Below are positions 26,301 through 34,500 of a stretch of DNA of 64,000 nucleotides, piece after piece. How positions within the stretch are numbered: the stretch's first letter is position 1; each line of letters opens with the position of its first letter. Origin of the DNA: Mucilaginibacter mali (GTDB taxonomy: Bacteria; Bacteroidota; Bacteroidia; Sphingobacteriales; Sphingobacteriaceae); contig NZ_CP054139.1 in the NCBI RefSeq assembly GCF_013283875.1, positions 5,332,001 to 5,396,000 on the forward strand, in the 5' to 3' direction. The notes under the pieces are model-generated. The model made no database searches and was not told where the DNA came from. It was given only the letters and a program-made list of their open reading frames with translations. The position numbers were made by a program, and so were the translations under genes.

Positions 26301-27923
26301 AGCAACGCCGGGCTGTTTGCGATGCGGTTAAAGTATAACGACGCGGACGACGGTGCCGCAGCCCAATTTAACGGCAACATTGGCAATCAATACTGGGGTT
26401 TGCCGGGCAACCTCGACAAGCACTACTCTTACAATTACGATGCGCTGAATCGCATTATTTCGGGCATTACCAATACGGGGTTCAGCGAACAGGGCCCTAC
26501 CACGCAGGGCATAGAATACGACTACCTTGGCAACATAATCAAGTTAAAGAGAGTAGACCCCGTCGCGTCTACCACGGGTAACTATGTTTACAGCTATCTC
26601 GGCAACCAGTTGCAAACCGTTACAGGCCTTACCGGAAGCGCGTACCATTATGACGAAAACGGCAACCCCGACCACGATGGACGTACCGGACGGAATATCA
26701 CGTACAATTACCTCAACCTGCCGCAAACTGCCAATATGCCCTACAATACCCAAACCATAACTTACACCTATGACGCAACGGGCAAGAAACTAAAAAGGGA
26801 AAGTTCAACGCCTGGCGTGGGCACGACAGACTACGATAACGGTATTGTTTACGAGAATTCAACCATTTTTGCCCAGACCGAGGACGGCAGGGTCATTAAC
26901 CTAGGCGGCTCCGTCAACTATGAGTACAATCTATCAGATAATTTACGGAACACCCGGGTAACATTCGATACGTCCTTGGGATACGCCCGGATAGTGCAAC
27001 GAGACGATTATTTTCCTTTTGGTATGCAACATGCCAGCCCTACCGGCCCAGGTTCTCCGCCCAATAACTATCTTTACAACGAAAAGGAGCTACAGGTTGA
27101 ATCTGGCCAATACGATTACGGGGCAAGGTTCTACGATCCGGTGATCGCGAGGTGGACCACCATCGATCCTTTAGCAGAACAGGGGAGAAGGTGGAGCCCA
27201 TATAGTTATGTATCGGACAATCCAATACGATATATTGATCCCGATGGAATGTCACAACGGGACTATGCTTTAAATTCATTGGGCCCAACAGCTAGCGATG
27301 ATAGTGAAGACCCTATTGCTGCGCATTATGAGGGAGCGGAAGCGCAGGAAATCGCAAGGCAGCTTCAAGTGGGACAGAGCCAAAATGACGGAGGAAAGGG
27401 AACGGGAAAAAGCAAACCTCCAGTTCCCTCAAAGATAAAGCCTGCGCCGCGAGACGGCACCAAGCCCGTAAATTTCAAAATAAAACCAATCGAAGATGAG
27501 CCTGACTTCACTGTTTTGGATGGAATTGGAACGGTGTATGGCTTAGGAAGCGAAATAAAGCCATCAATATTTAAGCATGGGGATGCAATGGATTGGTTAA
27601 TTTTGGGGGCCAAGATTTCCAAAACGAGGAATAAGGCGCAAGCAATTTCCGTCATTCAAGAGTTTCTCATTGAAAAAGGGATTACAGCTGCTTTTGGAGG
27701 CGCGACCCCCTATGCCGTAGCGAGCATGGTCTACAGTTATTATGAAAACACGTCATCGGGAACGGCACAAATGGCCTTAAATTACTATGACGAAATAAAT
27801 TACGACCTTGCCCAGTATGATGCTACCAAGGATTTCGGCTGGAAGCTGAAAGCAGAGCGGGACAATGAATTATACCATGAATATGTCGATAAGTTCCTTA
27901 AATCCTTAGAGAAGAAAAAATGA
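23316..27923 (+). CDS. RHS-core polymorphic toxin with NHL propeller
   Basis: A protein of 1535 residues. Signal peptide about 1-26 (ASAQ). Six NHL repeats at about 60-370 (for example ASGNVYVADRLNYNIRKITP) suggest a six-bladed propeller. A short Ig-like domain follows (about 370-425, PALPAGLVFDNATGIISGTP), then a DUF6443-like region (about 430-560), many YD repeats, and the RHS core near 1252-1312 (YDYGARFYDPVIARWTTIDP, ending YIDPDGM). After the core come about 220 variable residues, which is where polymorphic toxins carry their effector. This tip is not recognised; it holds a hydrophobic segment (GITAAFGGATPYAVASMVYS) and a charged helical end. Downstream genes overlap and are candidate immunity genes. 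Confidence 0.82.
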   Translation: MKTNNLIKYGMSLVLLIFSTRQASAQVPTISYAGSQSYTIGAAISPLSPTVSGTVFTMGQTSTFAGSGSVGSSNGTGTGATFNHPIGVVADASGNVYVADRLNYNIRKITPSGVVTLLAGSTSSTFANGTGTSASFALPNDIALDGSGNLYVADEWNNMVRKVTPSGVVTTFAGSTTSGFTNANGASARFSYPFGICSDAAGNLYVADLNNGAVRKITPSGDVTTLASGFGTVLDVACDAAGYVYVADANYHTIYKITPSGTTSIFAGAGYAGSSNGTGNGATFNHPAGIAVDGSGNVYVGDENNQQIRKITPAGVVTTVAGTGSSGSSNGSGSSSSFYLPCGVAYDQTTGSLFVADYNNNMIRKVVVTPYSISPALPAGLVFDNATGIISGTPTAMTTPTVYTVTAYNSSGGGTTTVTISTGTGISSPSNENFILTYTPRTEISDNTLLASSSVGNVNQSITYFDGLGRPMQSVELKGNGDGTKDLIQPIAYDEYGREVKKYLPYTTAAGDALSYRSNALTSGYGVDHFYNPTGATSGTQQLDGSGTPIGVVNIPYPYAQTRFEASPLSRAVEQGAPGDAWQLSTSGVTGSGHTVRMQYGLNTDADELNKVLLWAINTSGGATTNSSSRYVAGQLHKTITTDENGNNTIAFTDKIGNVVCKKVQLGIGVYLSTYYVYDDYNNLTYVIPPIPDRETYPTSFTEASTDAIFNNYIYAYHYDNRSRLTERKMPNKGWEHLVYNNTDQVVATQDAVQRGSNKYTFTKYDAQGRVIMTGELTDTRGHQQITNDIITQAVNWETPNSGYTDGYTTGGSWPTSWNMLYTVNYYDNYDFPGSSTTGYGPTVSPGAKATGLLTGKKVRNLVSGSMLLTVNYYDDKGRPLEVIAQNNIGGTDRIVSVYNFTGQPTQIVRTHNSVRSGSSLTNFAITNQYLYDHLGRKTQTKQQTGSGADMIVLNQLDYNETGQLFTKHLYKPFGGTSFFQDVKYSYNERGWLQGSNAGLFAMRLKYNDADDGAAAQFNGNIGNQYWGLPGNLDKHYSYNYDALNRIISGITNTGFSEQGPTTQGIEYDYLGNIIKLKRVDPVASTTGNYVYSYLGNQLQTVTGLTGSAYHYDENGNPDHDGRTGRNITYNYLNLPQTANMPYNTQTITYTYDATGKKLKRESSTPGVGTTDYDNGIVYENSTIFAQTEDGRVINLGGSVNYEYNLSDNLRNTRVTFDTSLGYARIVQRDDYFPFGMQHASPTGPGSPPNNYLYNEKELQVESGQYDYGARFYDPVIARWTTIDPLAEQGRRWSPYSYVSDNPIRYIDPDGMSQRDYALNSLGPTASDDSEDPIAAHYEGAEAQEIARQLQVGQSQNDGGKGTGKSKPPVPSKIKPAPRDGTKPVNFKIKPIEDEPDFTVLDGIGTVYGLGSEIKPSIFKHGDAMDWLILGAKISKTRNKAQAISVIQEFLIEKGITAAFGGATPYAVASMVYSYYENTSSGTAQMALNYYDEINYDLAQYDATKDFGWKLKAERDNELYHEYVDKFLKSLEKKK

Positions 27924-28303
27924 AAGTAAAACGCGTTTATTGGGCGCTTGCCGTGATATTGGGAGTCCAGGCGAATCTTGCGTACTCGCAAAAAAGCAAA
28001 GGCATAGAAGCTACCCCTCCGATGGAGTTAAGAATAAACAACCTTATCAAGGAGAGGCTGTATACCAGCGCTGAAGGAATATTAGATAGTCTAATTTCAA
28101 AAAATACGACCAGCGGCTTCGCATATTATGAAAAGGGTGTCATACGCACGTATAAGAAGAATTTCCCTATGGCCATTCTTTACTTTTCTAAGGCCTCAAA
28201 ATTGAACTATAAAAAAGCCAATTGCGAAAAGTTAATTAGATTTAACAAATTAATGATGAATGGAAAAAGAAAATTTGTTTATCCGTGTTGTGCTGTTCTT
28301 TAA
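27920..28303 (+). CDS. Secreted helical (TPR-like) protein, candidate immunity gene
   Basis: A protein of 127 residues overlapping the RHS stop by four bases (ATGA). Signal peptide about 1-23 (ANLAYSQ). The rest is helical with TPR-like character (YTSAEGILDSLIS, GFAYYEKGVIRTYKKNFPMA). Immediate coupling to an RHS toxin makes it a candidate immunity or accessory protein acting in the periplasm. A/T-rich compared with the toxin body. Confidence 0.55.
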   Translation: MKVKRVYWALAVILGVQANLAYSQKSKGIEATPPMELRINNLIKERLYTSAEGILDSLISKNTTSGFAYYEKGVIRTYKKNFPMAILYFSKASKLNYKKANCEKLIRFNKLMMNGKRKFVYPCCAVL

Positions 28304-28631
28304 CGTAGCCTCCTATGCCATGGTAAAGAACTCGCCGTTTAACTACTTGGTTAGCTACCAGCAGAAATCCGTCGGCATGGCCTTTGTGTTTTTGTTTGAG
28401 TTTGTCGTGGCGTATTTTTGTGTGATTGTAAGGCTTCAATCGACCTTTTTCATCTTTAAACTGCTTTTTTTGTCATTAATCGCCTATCACGCCTTGGCTT
28501 CTTTTATTTTTAGCAGACAAATAGAACGAATGGCTTCAAATTATCCGATGTATTACAATAAAGCAGCCAGCTTTATTTTTGCCATTCTTATGCTGTTCGG
28601 CTTGGTTGGATTTGTTTTTATTTGGTTTTGA
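28260..28631 (+). CDS. Four-helix membrane protein, candidate immunity gene
   Basis: A protein of 123 residues, overlapping the previous gene by 44 bases. Hydrophobic segments at about 6-22, 38-58, 62-85 and 100-122. No family is recognised. Integral-membrane immunity proteins usually guard against toxins that act on or at the inner membrane, which would suit the hydrophobic toxin tip; inference only. A G+C-poor gene, as is typical of recently swapped immunity genes. Confidence 0.55.
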   Translation: MEKENLFIRVVLFFNVASYAMVKNSPFNYLVSYQQKSVGMAFVFLFEFVVAYFCVIVRLQSTFFIFKLLFLSLIAYHALASFIFSRQIERMASNYPMYYNKAASFIFAILMLFGLVGFVFIWF

Positions 28632-28740
28632 GAAGTAGTAATAATCCACCACTTTATGTAGAGATCATTCAAGCAAGGGAGTAAACTAAAGCGAGCCTCC
28701 TATGCCGGCACGTACGTTCCGGAACTCATCAAACCGCAAC

Positions 28741-28775
28741 GCCCGTAACTCAAATAGTTACGGGCTTTTTGCGTT
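28741..28775 (+). terminator. Terminator of the RHS locus
   Basis: GCCCGTAACT and AGTTACGGGC form a perfect ten-base stem with a five-base loop, followed by TTTTT. Confidence 0.85.
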
Positions 28776-28830
28776 TAAGGGGTCAGGGGCTCCCTGCAAG
28801 TCAGGCGTGTCGCCGGAGGGACACGCGATC

Positions 28831-28864
28831 TTGCACCTTTCTTTTCTCTGCTTTATACTGCGCC
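28831..28864 (+). promoter_or_regulatory. Putative promoter of the 50-residue gene
   Basis: TTGCACC (28831-28837) and TATACTGCGCC (28854-28864) precede the ATG at 28873. GCACC-TTyC and TATACTGCGCC are conserved before the duplicate at 36874. Confidence 0.5.
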
Positions 28865-28872
28865 AAAAAACC

Positions 28873-29025
28873 ATGCGCTACATCATCCCTGAACTCTACG
28901 GCGGCCCCGAGTACGCGGCCATCGTAACTGACACCGACGGTCGCATCCTCGTATTCGAAGACCGGCCATCCGCCGAAGTAGAGGCGGCCGATTGCCAAAG
29001 CCGTCTAATAATCGAGGTTGACTAA
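28873..29025 (+). CDS. 50-residue acidic protein, duplicated in the island
   Basis: MRYIIPELYGGPEYAAIVTD and so on to TAA 29023-29025. Acidic, probably a small beta-alpha protein; no family is recognised. Its promoter-like region, coding length and terminator are all mirrored at 36856-37059, where the copy has lost its ATG. Conservation of the reading frame between the two copies despite many base changes supports real coding. Confidence 0.6.
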   Translation: MRYIIPELYGGPEYAAIVTDTDGRILVFEDRPSAEVEAADCQSRLIIEVD

Positions 29026-29038
29026 TGCAATCAAATTA

Positions 29039-29066
29039 ACGCCATCAACATAGTGATGGCGTTTTA
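29039..29066 (+). terminator. Terminator of the 50-residue gene
   Basis: ACGCCATCA and TGATGGCGT form a nine-base stem followed by TTTTA; the same hairpin recurs at 37033. Confidence 0.8.
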
Positions 29067-29257
29067 CTTTAAGAGTTACTGTTCCTGCAAACTCCGTGAT
29101 GACCCGTCCGCCAGATATGCTTCCGGGGCTATCCGAGAACCCGAAAACATGGAGATGGAAATTGTTCATTGTCGTTTGCATTTTCCGCAGTATTACTTCC
29201 CTTCCCTAAAAAAGTAACCAATTTTGAACTCTGCTATATTTTCGCTATATTTCCGTT

Positions 29258-30688
29258 ATGTGTGAGAAGTTTATACCTCTACTGGCTGAGCATTTTGAAG
29301 ATGTTAAAGCCCTCAAAAAAGATGGCAAGGCTGTTGCTGGCGGCAATAGTAAAATTTATCTTACTACCATAGACGGAGCACCCGCTGTAATCAAGGTATT
29401 CAGCAAACTGAAAGAGGAGGGCCGATACAAACGGTTTGTTGAAGAATTGCGGATAATTCCAATGATTAAGCATATTAGTGGCGTTGTACCCGTTATTGCA
29501 TATACTGAAAGTCCGCCTGAAAGAATGAAGGAGTGCGAGGGCATGACTTCCATTGATGACATTGCGTATATCGTGATGCCATTTTATCCCGCTACCCTCA
29601 GCCACAAGTTAAGTCAATTTGCAGGTGATGACGGCACCAAGGCAGTTGCCGCCATTCTGTCCATAGCGAGCATTATAAAAAGACTTCATGACGAGGGATT
29701 TATGCACAGGGATTTGAAACCCGACAACATTCTCATTGATGCCGAAAATAACTTTTTAGTTTCCGACTATGGATTATGTATAGATCTGGATCGAGAAATA
29801 AAACGCCACACGGCCAACTCGGAGTTAGTAGGCGCTGTTAATTATCGTGCCCCTGAATATCTGCGAGGCCGGTTGGACGAGGCCGACCATCGCCCTGGTG
29901 ATATATTCTCATTAGGGAGAATGCTCGTTGCATTGCTCATGGGCAAAGAATTGTTCAATGTTACAGATTGGGAGTTTGAACAATCTCTTGCGGATATTAC
30001 CGCGCCGCTTCGCAAGTCGATTATATTGCAAGATATTATTAGAGCATCAACCAACGTTGACCCTAAAAGAAGACCTTCAATTGACGAATTTATTACCTAT
30101 TTAGAGAGTTGGCTCATGGAACACTCTCCGCAATCAGCAGACGCAGCCGTAGCGAAAATTTTGGGATCGGATACTATTAGGGCGCGCATTCGCGCAACTA
30201 CAATGGTCAATGAAATAAAGCAACAACATAACGAAACGGTGAACTTTATTACTGCGCAGTTGTCGCAATTAACATTGCGTTGGCAAGCTATTTTGGAGCA
30301 ACTGGCGGCACACGGTATCGGTAGTCGACTTAACGAGGTCTCTATTCGATCCGACTTCGATAGGTTTGGTATTCAAGCCTTAAACGATTTAGTTGTCCCG
30401 ACAGGTGAAGTAAGTGGACTTTTTATTGGCCTCAATCCTGGCGATTTAGACAGTGCACCTTTCTTATATTGCGCGCTATATGTCTTTTATGATTTGAACA
30501 ACATTGATAATCAGCATTACGCTGTTGTTGCAATTCATAAATTGCCCGGTCAAGAGCCGCAATTAACACTGTCTGTACAGATAAAACCGTTCTCCTACAC
30601 CGATACTGGTATTCGGCAAAAAATACTCACAGATTTAACGGTAGCAACAACTGCGCTTGATGAAATATTAACGGATTGGACGGCTTAA
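29258..30688 (+). CDS. Cytoplasmic Ser/Thr protein kinase with unknown C-terminal domain
   Basis: A protein of 476 residues. Kinase domain about 25-285: ATP-site Lys46 in VIKVF, catalytic HRDLKPDN (150-157), DYG in place of DFG (170-172) and APE (198-200). The remaining 190 residues are mixed alpha/beta with no known domain. There is no membrane helix, so it differs from PknB-type receptors. It stands alone between the duplicated small gene and a convergent operon. Lone kinases of this kind occur in defence islands, which makes an antiviral or regulatory role possible. Likely promoter boxes: TTTTGAA and CTATATTTTCG shortly upstream. Confidence 0.82.
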   Translation: MCEKFIPLLAEHFEDVKALKKDGKAVAGGNSKIYLTTIDGAPAVIKVFSKLKEEGRYKRFVEELRIIPMIKHISGVVPVIAYTESPPERMKECEGMTSIDDIAYIVMPFYPATLSHKLSQFAGDDGTKAVAAILSIASIIKRLHDEGFMHRDLKPDNILIDAENNFLVSDYGLCIDLDREIKRHTANSELVGAVNYRAPEYLRGRLDEADHRPGDIFSLGRMLVALLMGKELFNVTDWEFEQSLADITAPLRKSIILQDIIRASTNVDPKRRPSIDEFITYLESWLMEHSPQSADAAVAKILGSDTIRARIRATTMVNEIKQQHNETVNFITAQLSQLTLRWQAILEQLAAHGIGSRLNEVSIRSDFDRFGIQALNDLVVPTGEVSGLFIGLNPGDLDSAPFLYCALYVFYDLNNIDNQHYAVVAIHKLPGQEPQLTLSVQIKPFSYTDTGIRQKILTDLTVATTALDEILTDWTA

Positions 30689-30807
30689 ATACTGCGTTTG
30701 TTGCTAAGAATACATGGGATATCGCCTTGTTGCTATTCCGTCCGTAGGCCCTTCCTTAAGACAGATCGCTATCTTACCTCTTCTTTTCAGACATTGTCCT
30801 TAATTGG

Positions 30808-31518
30808 TTAGTTCACTGTAAATTGGAAGGTACTGGATGTTGAAGTATTCCCTTTCGAATCCCGCGTTAGTACTTTCCAAAAATAGGTTGTGCCTGAGGA
30901 CACATTTATTCCGCTTAATGTGTTAACGGATACATTGCTTTGGTATAGTGATGGCTGACTATTTATTCCAAAGTACACGTCATACGTCGAAATATCATTA
31001 TCAACGTCTCCACCCGTCCAGCTAAGGCCTATTTTTCCTGATACAGCAGAAATGCTTTGTCCAAACGTGGGCGTTAGTAAATCCGCTGGAAATGGGGGAT
31101 GTGAGATTACCCCTGCCCCCGAGTTGTAAAACTTCCAAACATCACTTTGAGTAGTTGCAGTTGTCTTGGAAGATTTCGAGATAACGTACCAGGAGTATGG
31201 CGTGTTTTTTGACAAGGTAACCTGCTTTTGCGTGCCCAAAACATCGATGGCGGCCGCTGTTATTCCCGTTTCAAGATTCTTAACATATAAAACATAGCTT
31301 TCTGCATTTATTGTGTTGTTCCAACTAAATACAACGCTGCTCTGCATGTCGGAGACCGATACGCCCGTAATACATGCTTCGTCCTTTGCGGGGAATACCA
31401 ATACCGTTTTTGACGGAGTATAGTCGGGCTCCACAGCGGGGGCAGGCGGAGCCGGCTTGCTCTTTTTACATGCAGCAATTGCGATAGCAACCGCAAATAT
31501 CACAACTACTCTTTTCAT
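30808..31518 (-). CDS. Lipoprotein with two fibronectin-III-like domains
   Basis: A protein of 236 residues. Lipobox AIAAC with Cys at about 17, then a Pro-rich linker (KKSKPAPPAPAVEP). Two fibronectin-type-III-like repeats follow (about 45-130 and 145-235; note VVFSWNNTINAESYVLYVKN and IGLSWTGGDVDNDISTYDVY). Probably exposed on the cell surface. Its start overlaps the stop of the GH25/T9SS gene by four bases, so both are translated from one message. Confidence 0.72.
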   Translation of the reverse strand: MKRVVVIFAVAIAIAACKKSKPAPPAPAVEPDYTPSKTVLVFPAKDEACITGVSVSDMQSSVVFSWNNTINAESYVLYVKNLETGITAAAIDVLGTQKQVTLSKNTPYSWYVISKSSKTTATTQSDVWKFYNSGAGVISHPPFPADLLTPTFGQSISAVSGKIGLSWTGGDVDNDISTYDVYFGINSQPSLYQSNVSVNTLSGINVSSGTTYFWKVLTRDSKGNTSTSSTFQFTVN

Positions 31519-34500
31519 TGCCTTAGTATTTTGTACTCCGATTCGGATGTGTTTAATTTAAGTTTAAGTACGTATACGCCTAACGGAAGCTCAGGAAGAT
31601 CGTTTATTAGGACAATCCCGGCATTGTTGGGTATATCTTTCTTGTACACCACACCCCCATTAATATTACGTATTTCCACTCCCGCAGTAGGTGATTTGTC
31701 TAAGCCTACATTTATGGCCAGATTGCGCTCAAATGGGTTAGGATAAATTCGTATGCCGTCCGATACCGTGAAGGTTTGCTGAAAGACTCCCTGACATGGC
31801 TTTTCGGTTGTAACTTTCAATTGGTTAACCCCTTTAACTACTGGCAAAGTAATCGTTTCTTTCGACGTTGCGTACTTTGTTCCATTCAATTCGATCTGAT
31901 ACAAATCTCCGCCGCCCAGGGTAACGGTAACGGTTTTAAGCGGACTATTAACCGCAGTATAGACCGCCAAGTCCTTTGGCTCGTCAACAGCAACGTCGAA
32001 GCACTGCTTGAATTCAGGATGCCCGGCGACTGTTATGCAGATAGCGTACAATCCTGCGGGGAGGTTCGCTATGGTCGTTGTGGAAGTGAAGGGATACTGC
32101 GTACTTTGGCCGCCTCTTGTAACGGTTGCGACGTAATTCTCGCTCCTTGTCGCCATAATGTTAACGGATCCGCTAGAGCTTCCTCTGCATGCTGCGCCTG
32201 TAGCCGTCAGTTTGAAATTAGTTGGTGGAAGCGTGTACACATACGTGAAACCGGGAAGGCTGACCGTCGCTAAGGGCGCGGATAAAGCGACATTACCGCT
32301 CGTGCCGGAGCCGACGGTCGCTGTTACGGTCGTCGGGGAAACGATAGAATAGGATGCCGCAGGGGTTCCGCCGAAAGTTACCGAGGAGGTGTTTGACAGG
32401 TTTGCGCCTGTTATCGTAACCACCGTCCCCTCTATCCCGCTCGTAGGAGTGAACGCGGTAATTCTCGGGTCGCTATTGAGCACGTTAACGGTTACCTGAG
32501 CGCACGTGGTTGTGTTGCAGGCTCCGACTGCCTGGACGAAATAGGTTGTAGTTGCGGTCGGCGTTACTGAAAAAGAGCCCCCTCGGCCGGAGCCGGCTGG
32601 CGTGCCGCCGCAAGTGCCCGAGCACAGGTACCATGACGCGTTTGTTCCCAGGGAGCCGCCGCTTACAGCCAGTGTGATCGGGGTACCAGGCGGTATGTTA
32701 TTTGCTGAACTAGTAAGCGCCGTGGGCGCTACCGAGAGCACGCAACCGCCGGAGCAATCTGGTGCGACGGCCGATGTCGTATTTGATGCGGTGGAACCCG
32801 AGTTATTTACAGCTTTTACGTAGTAGGAATACGAGGTTCCGGCGGTTACCACCTCATTCGCGTACTGAGTTCCCGAAATGCCCGACGCGTACAGTATCCC
32901 ATTGCGGTATATGTCGTAGGAGGCCGCATTGCTTGACTGCGTCCAGTTAAGCCGTATGCGGCTGGTCGTTCCGTTACACTCCGGGGTCGCCGTCAGAGTT
33001 GTTGCACCTGGCACGGCTGCTGAACAGTTCGAAGCTGTGGCAGAGGGCGAATTGGAAGCGGTACTGCCTGAACTGTTCTTTGCTAAGACGTAATACGTGT
33101 ACGACTGTCCCGCCGCCACACTCGTATTGAGAAACTGGGTGCCGGTAATTCCAGACGTGTAGAGTGCGCCATCGCGGTAAATGTCATAGCTGGTAGCATT
33201 CGTTGAAGCTGTCCAGTTCAGCGCAATTTGGCTTGACGTCCCGTTGCATCCAGGGGTAATGGTAAGCACCGGCGCTGATGGATATCCCGAACTGCCACTA
33301 AAAGTAACCGGAACAAAAAGTTGGTTGTTCGATTCATCGCTTTCACTTACAGCCCCTCCGCCATCCGCGCCAAACATTATGTACCAAGTGCCGGCATAAG
33401 GACCGATGGGGATGGTGATTTGTTTCGAAACCGTACTGCTTGTTTGCCCAGAGTTTATGGCAGGCAAAGGAATCTCGCCCAAATACGTGTCTGTTGGAGC
33501 GCCGTCGTATTTTTGGTCTGCGGAAAGCCACACTGACGTTACAGAAGCTCCTGCATTAGCACTGCCTTGATTTTTGTTTACGCAGGACACGGTTATCTGT
33601 AGTCCAGGGGAAACTGGCGATGGAGTTACTTGCCCATTTTGTGGTATTAGATCTGGAAGTGCGGATTGGCCAGCAGTAATAGAAAGTGTTCGTGATGCGA
33701 AATTATTTCCTTCATTGCTTTCGGCAACAACTTGATTTCCATCCGCCCAAAAAAATACATAATAATTCCCAGATGCGATATTTGCAGGAATTTGTAGAGT
33801 ACTTGTGTAATAAAGACTATTAGAATTTGCAGGTAAAGCAGGGAAAGGTATTTTCCCTAAATATATATCATTGTTGGTATTTAAGACTGCGTCATTAGAT
33901 AGCCAAATAGTAACGTCGTTAGGTCCAATTGGAACTGTACCTGAATTATCTTCAGAGCAACCAACAGTAATGCTACTTCCAGAATTTACGCTTGCCGGGA
34001 TTACTGTTTGGGTATTTGCAGTTATGGTTAAATCTGAAAGGATTTGACTGCCAATATTGTGCAATGCTGATAGATTGCCATTGAAAAAATCCATATCAAC
34101 GGCACCGGACAAACCAGGCACTGTTCCACTGTCAGAATATTGCTGAAATATCCATGGCCAATTCGGAAAACTGGAGATATCTGGCTGACCTGCAGTTTTA
34201 TAATCCGCAATCCATAATTTATTAGTTATCAGCCCGCTTTGATAATATGGATAAAGAGCCGCCGCATACGATTTATTACAATAAATTACAGGCATTACAC
34301 TTTGGCCGGTCTGATTGAAAACTTGTGTACTCCAATCATGAATCCATTGTGCCAACTTAGCAGCAGTCATAAAAACAGGTACCTTTGTCAATGATATTTT
34401 TTGGTTGGTTTGAGTCGCCGAATCATATTTATAATAGTACCGTTCCCCAGTTAAAATATTCACGAGTATGTTGCCAGAATACCCATTTGATGGTGAGAAG

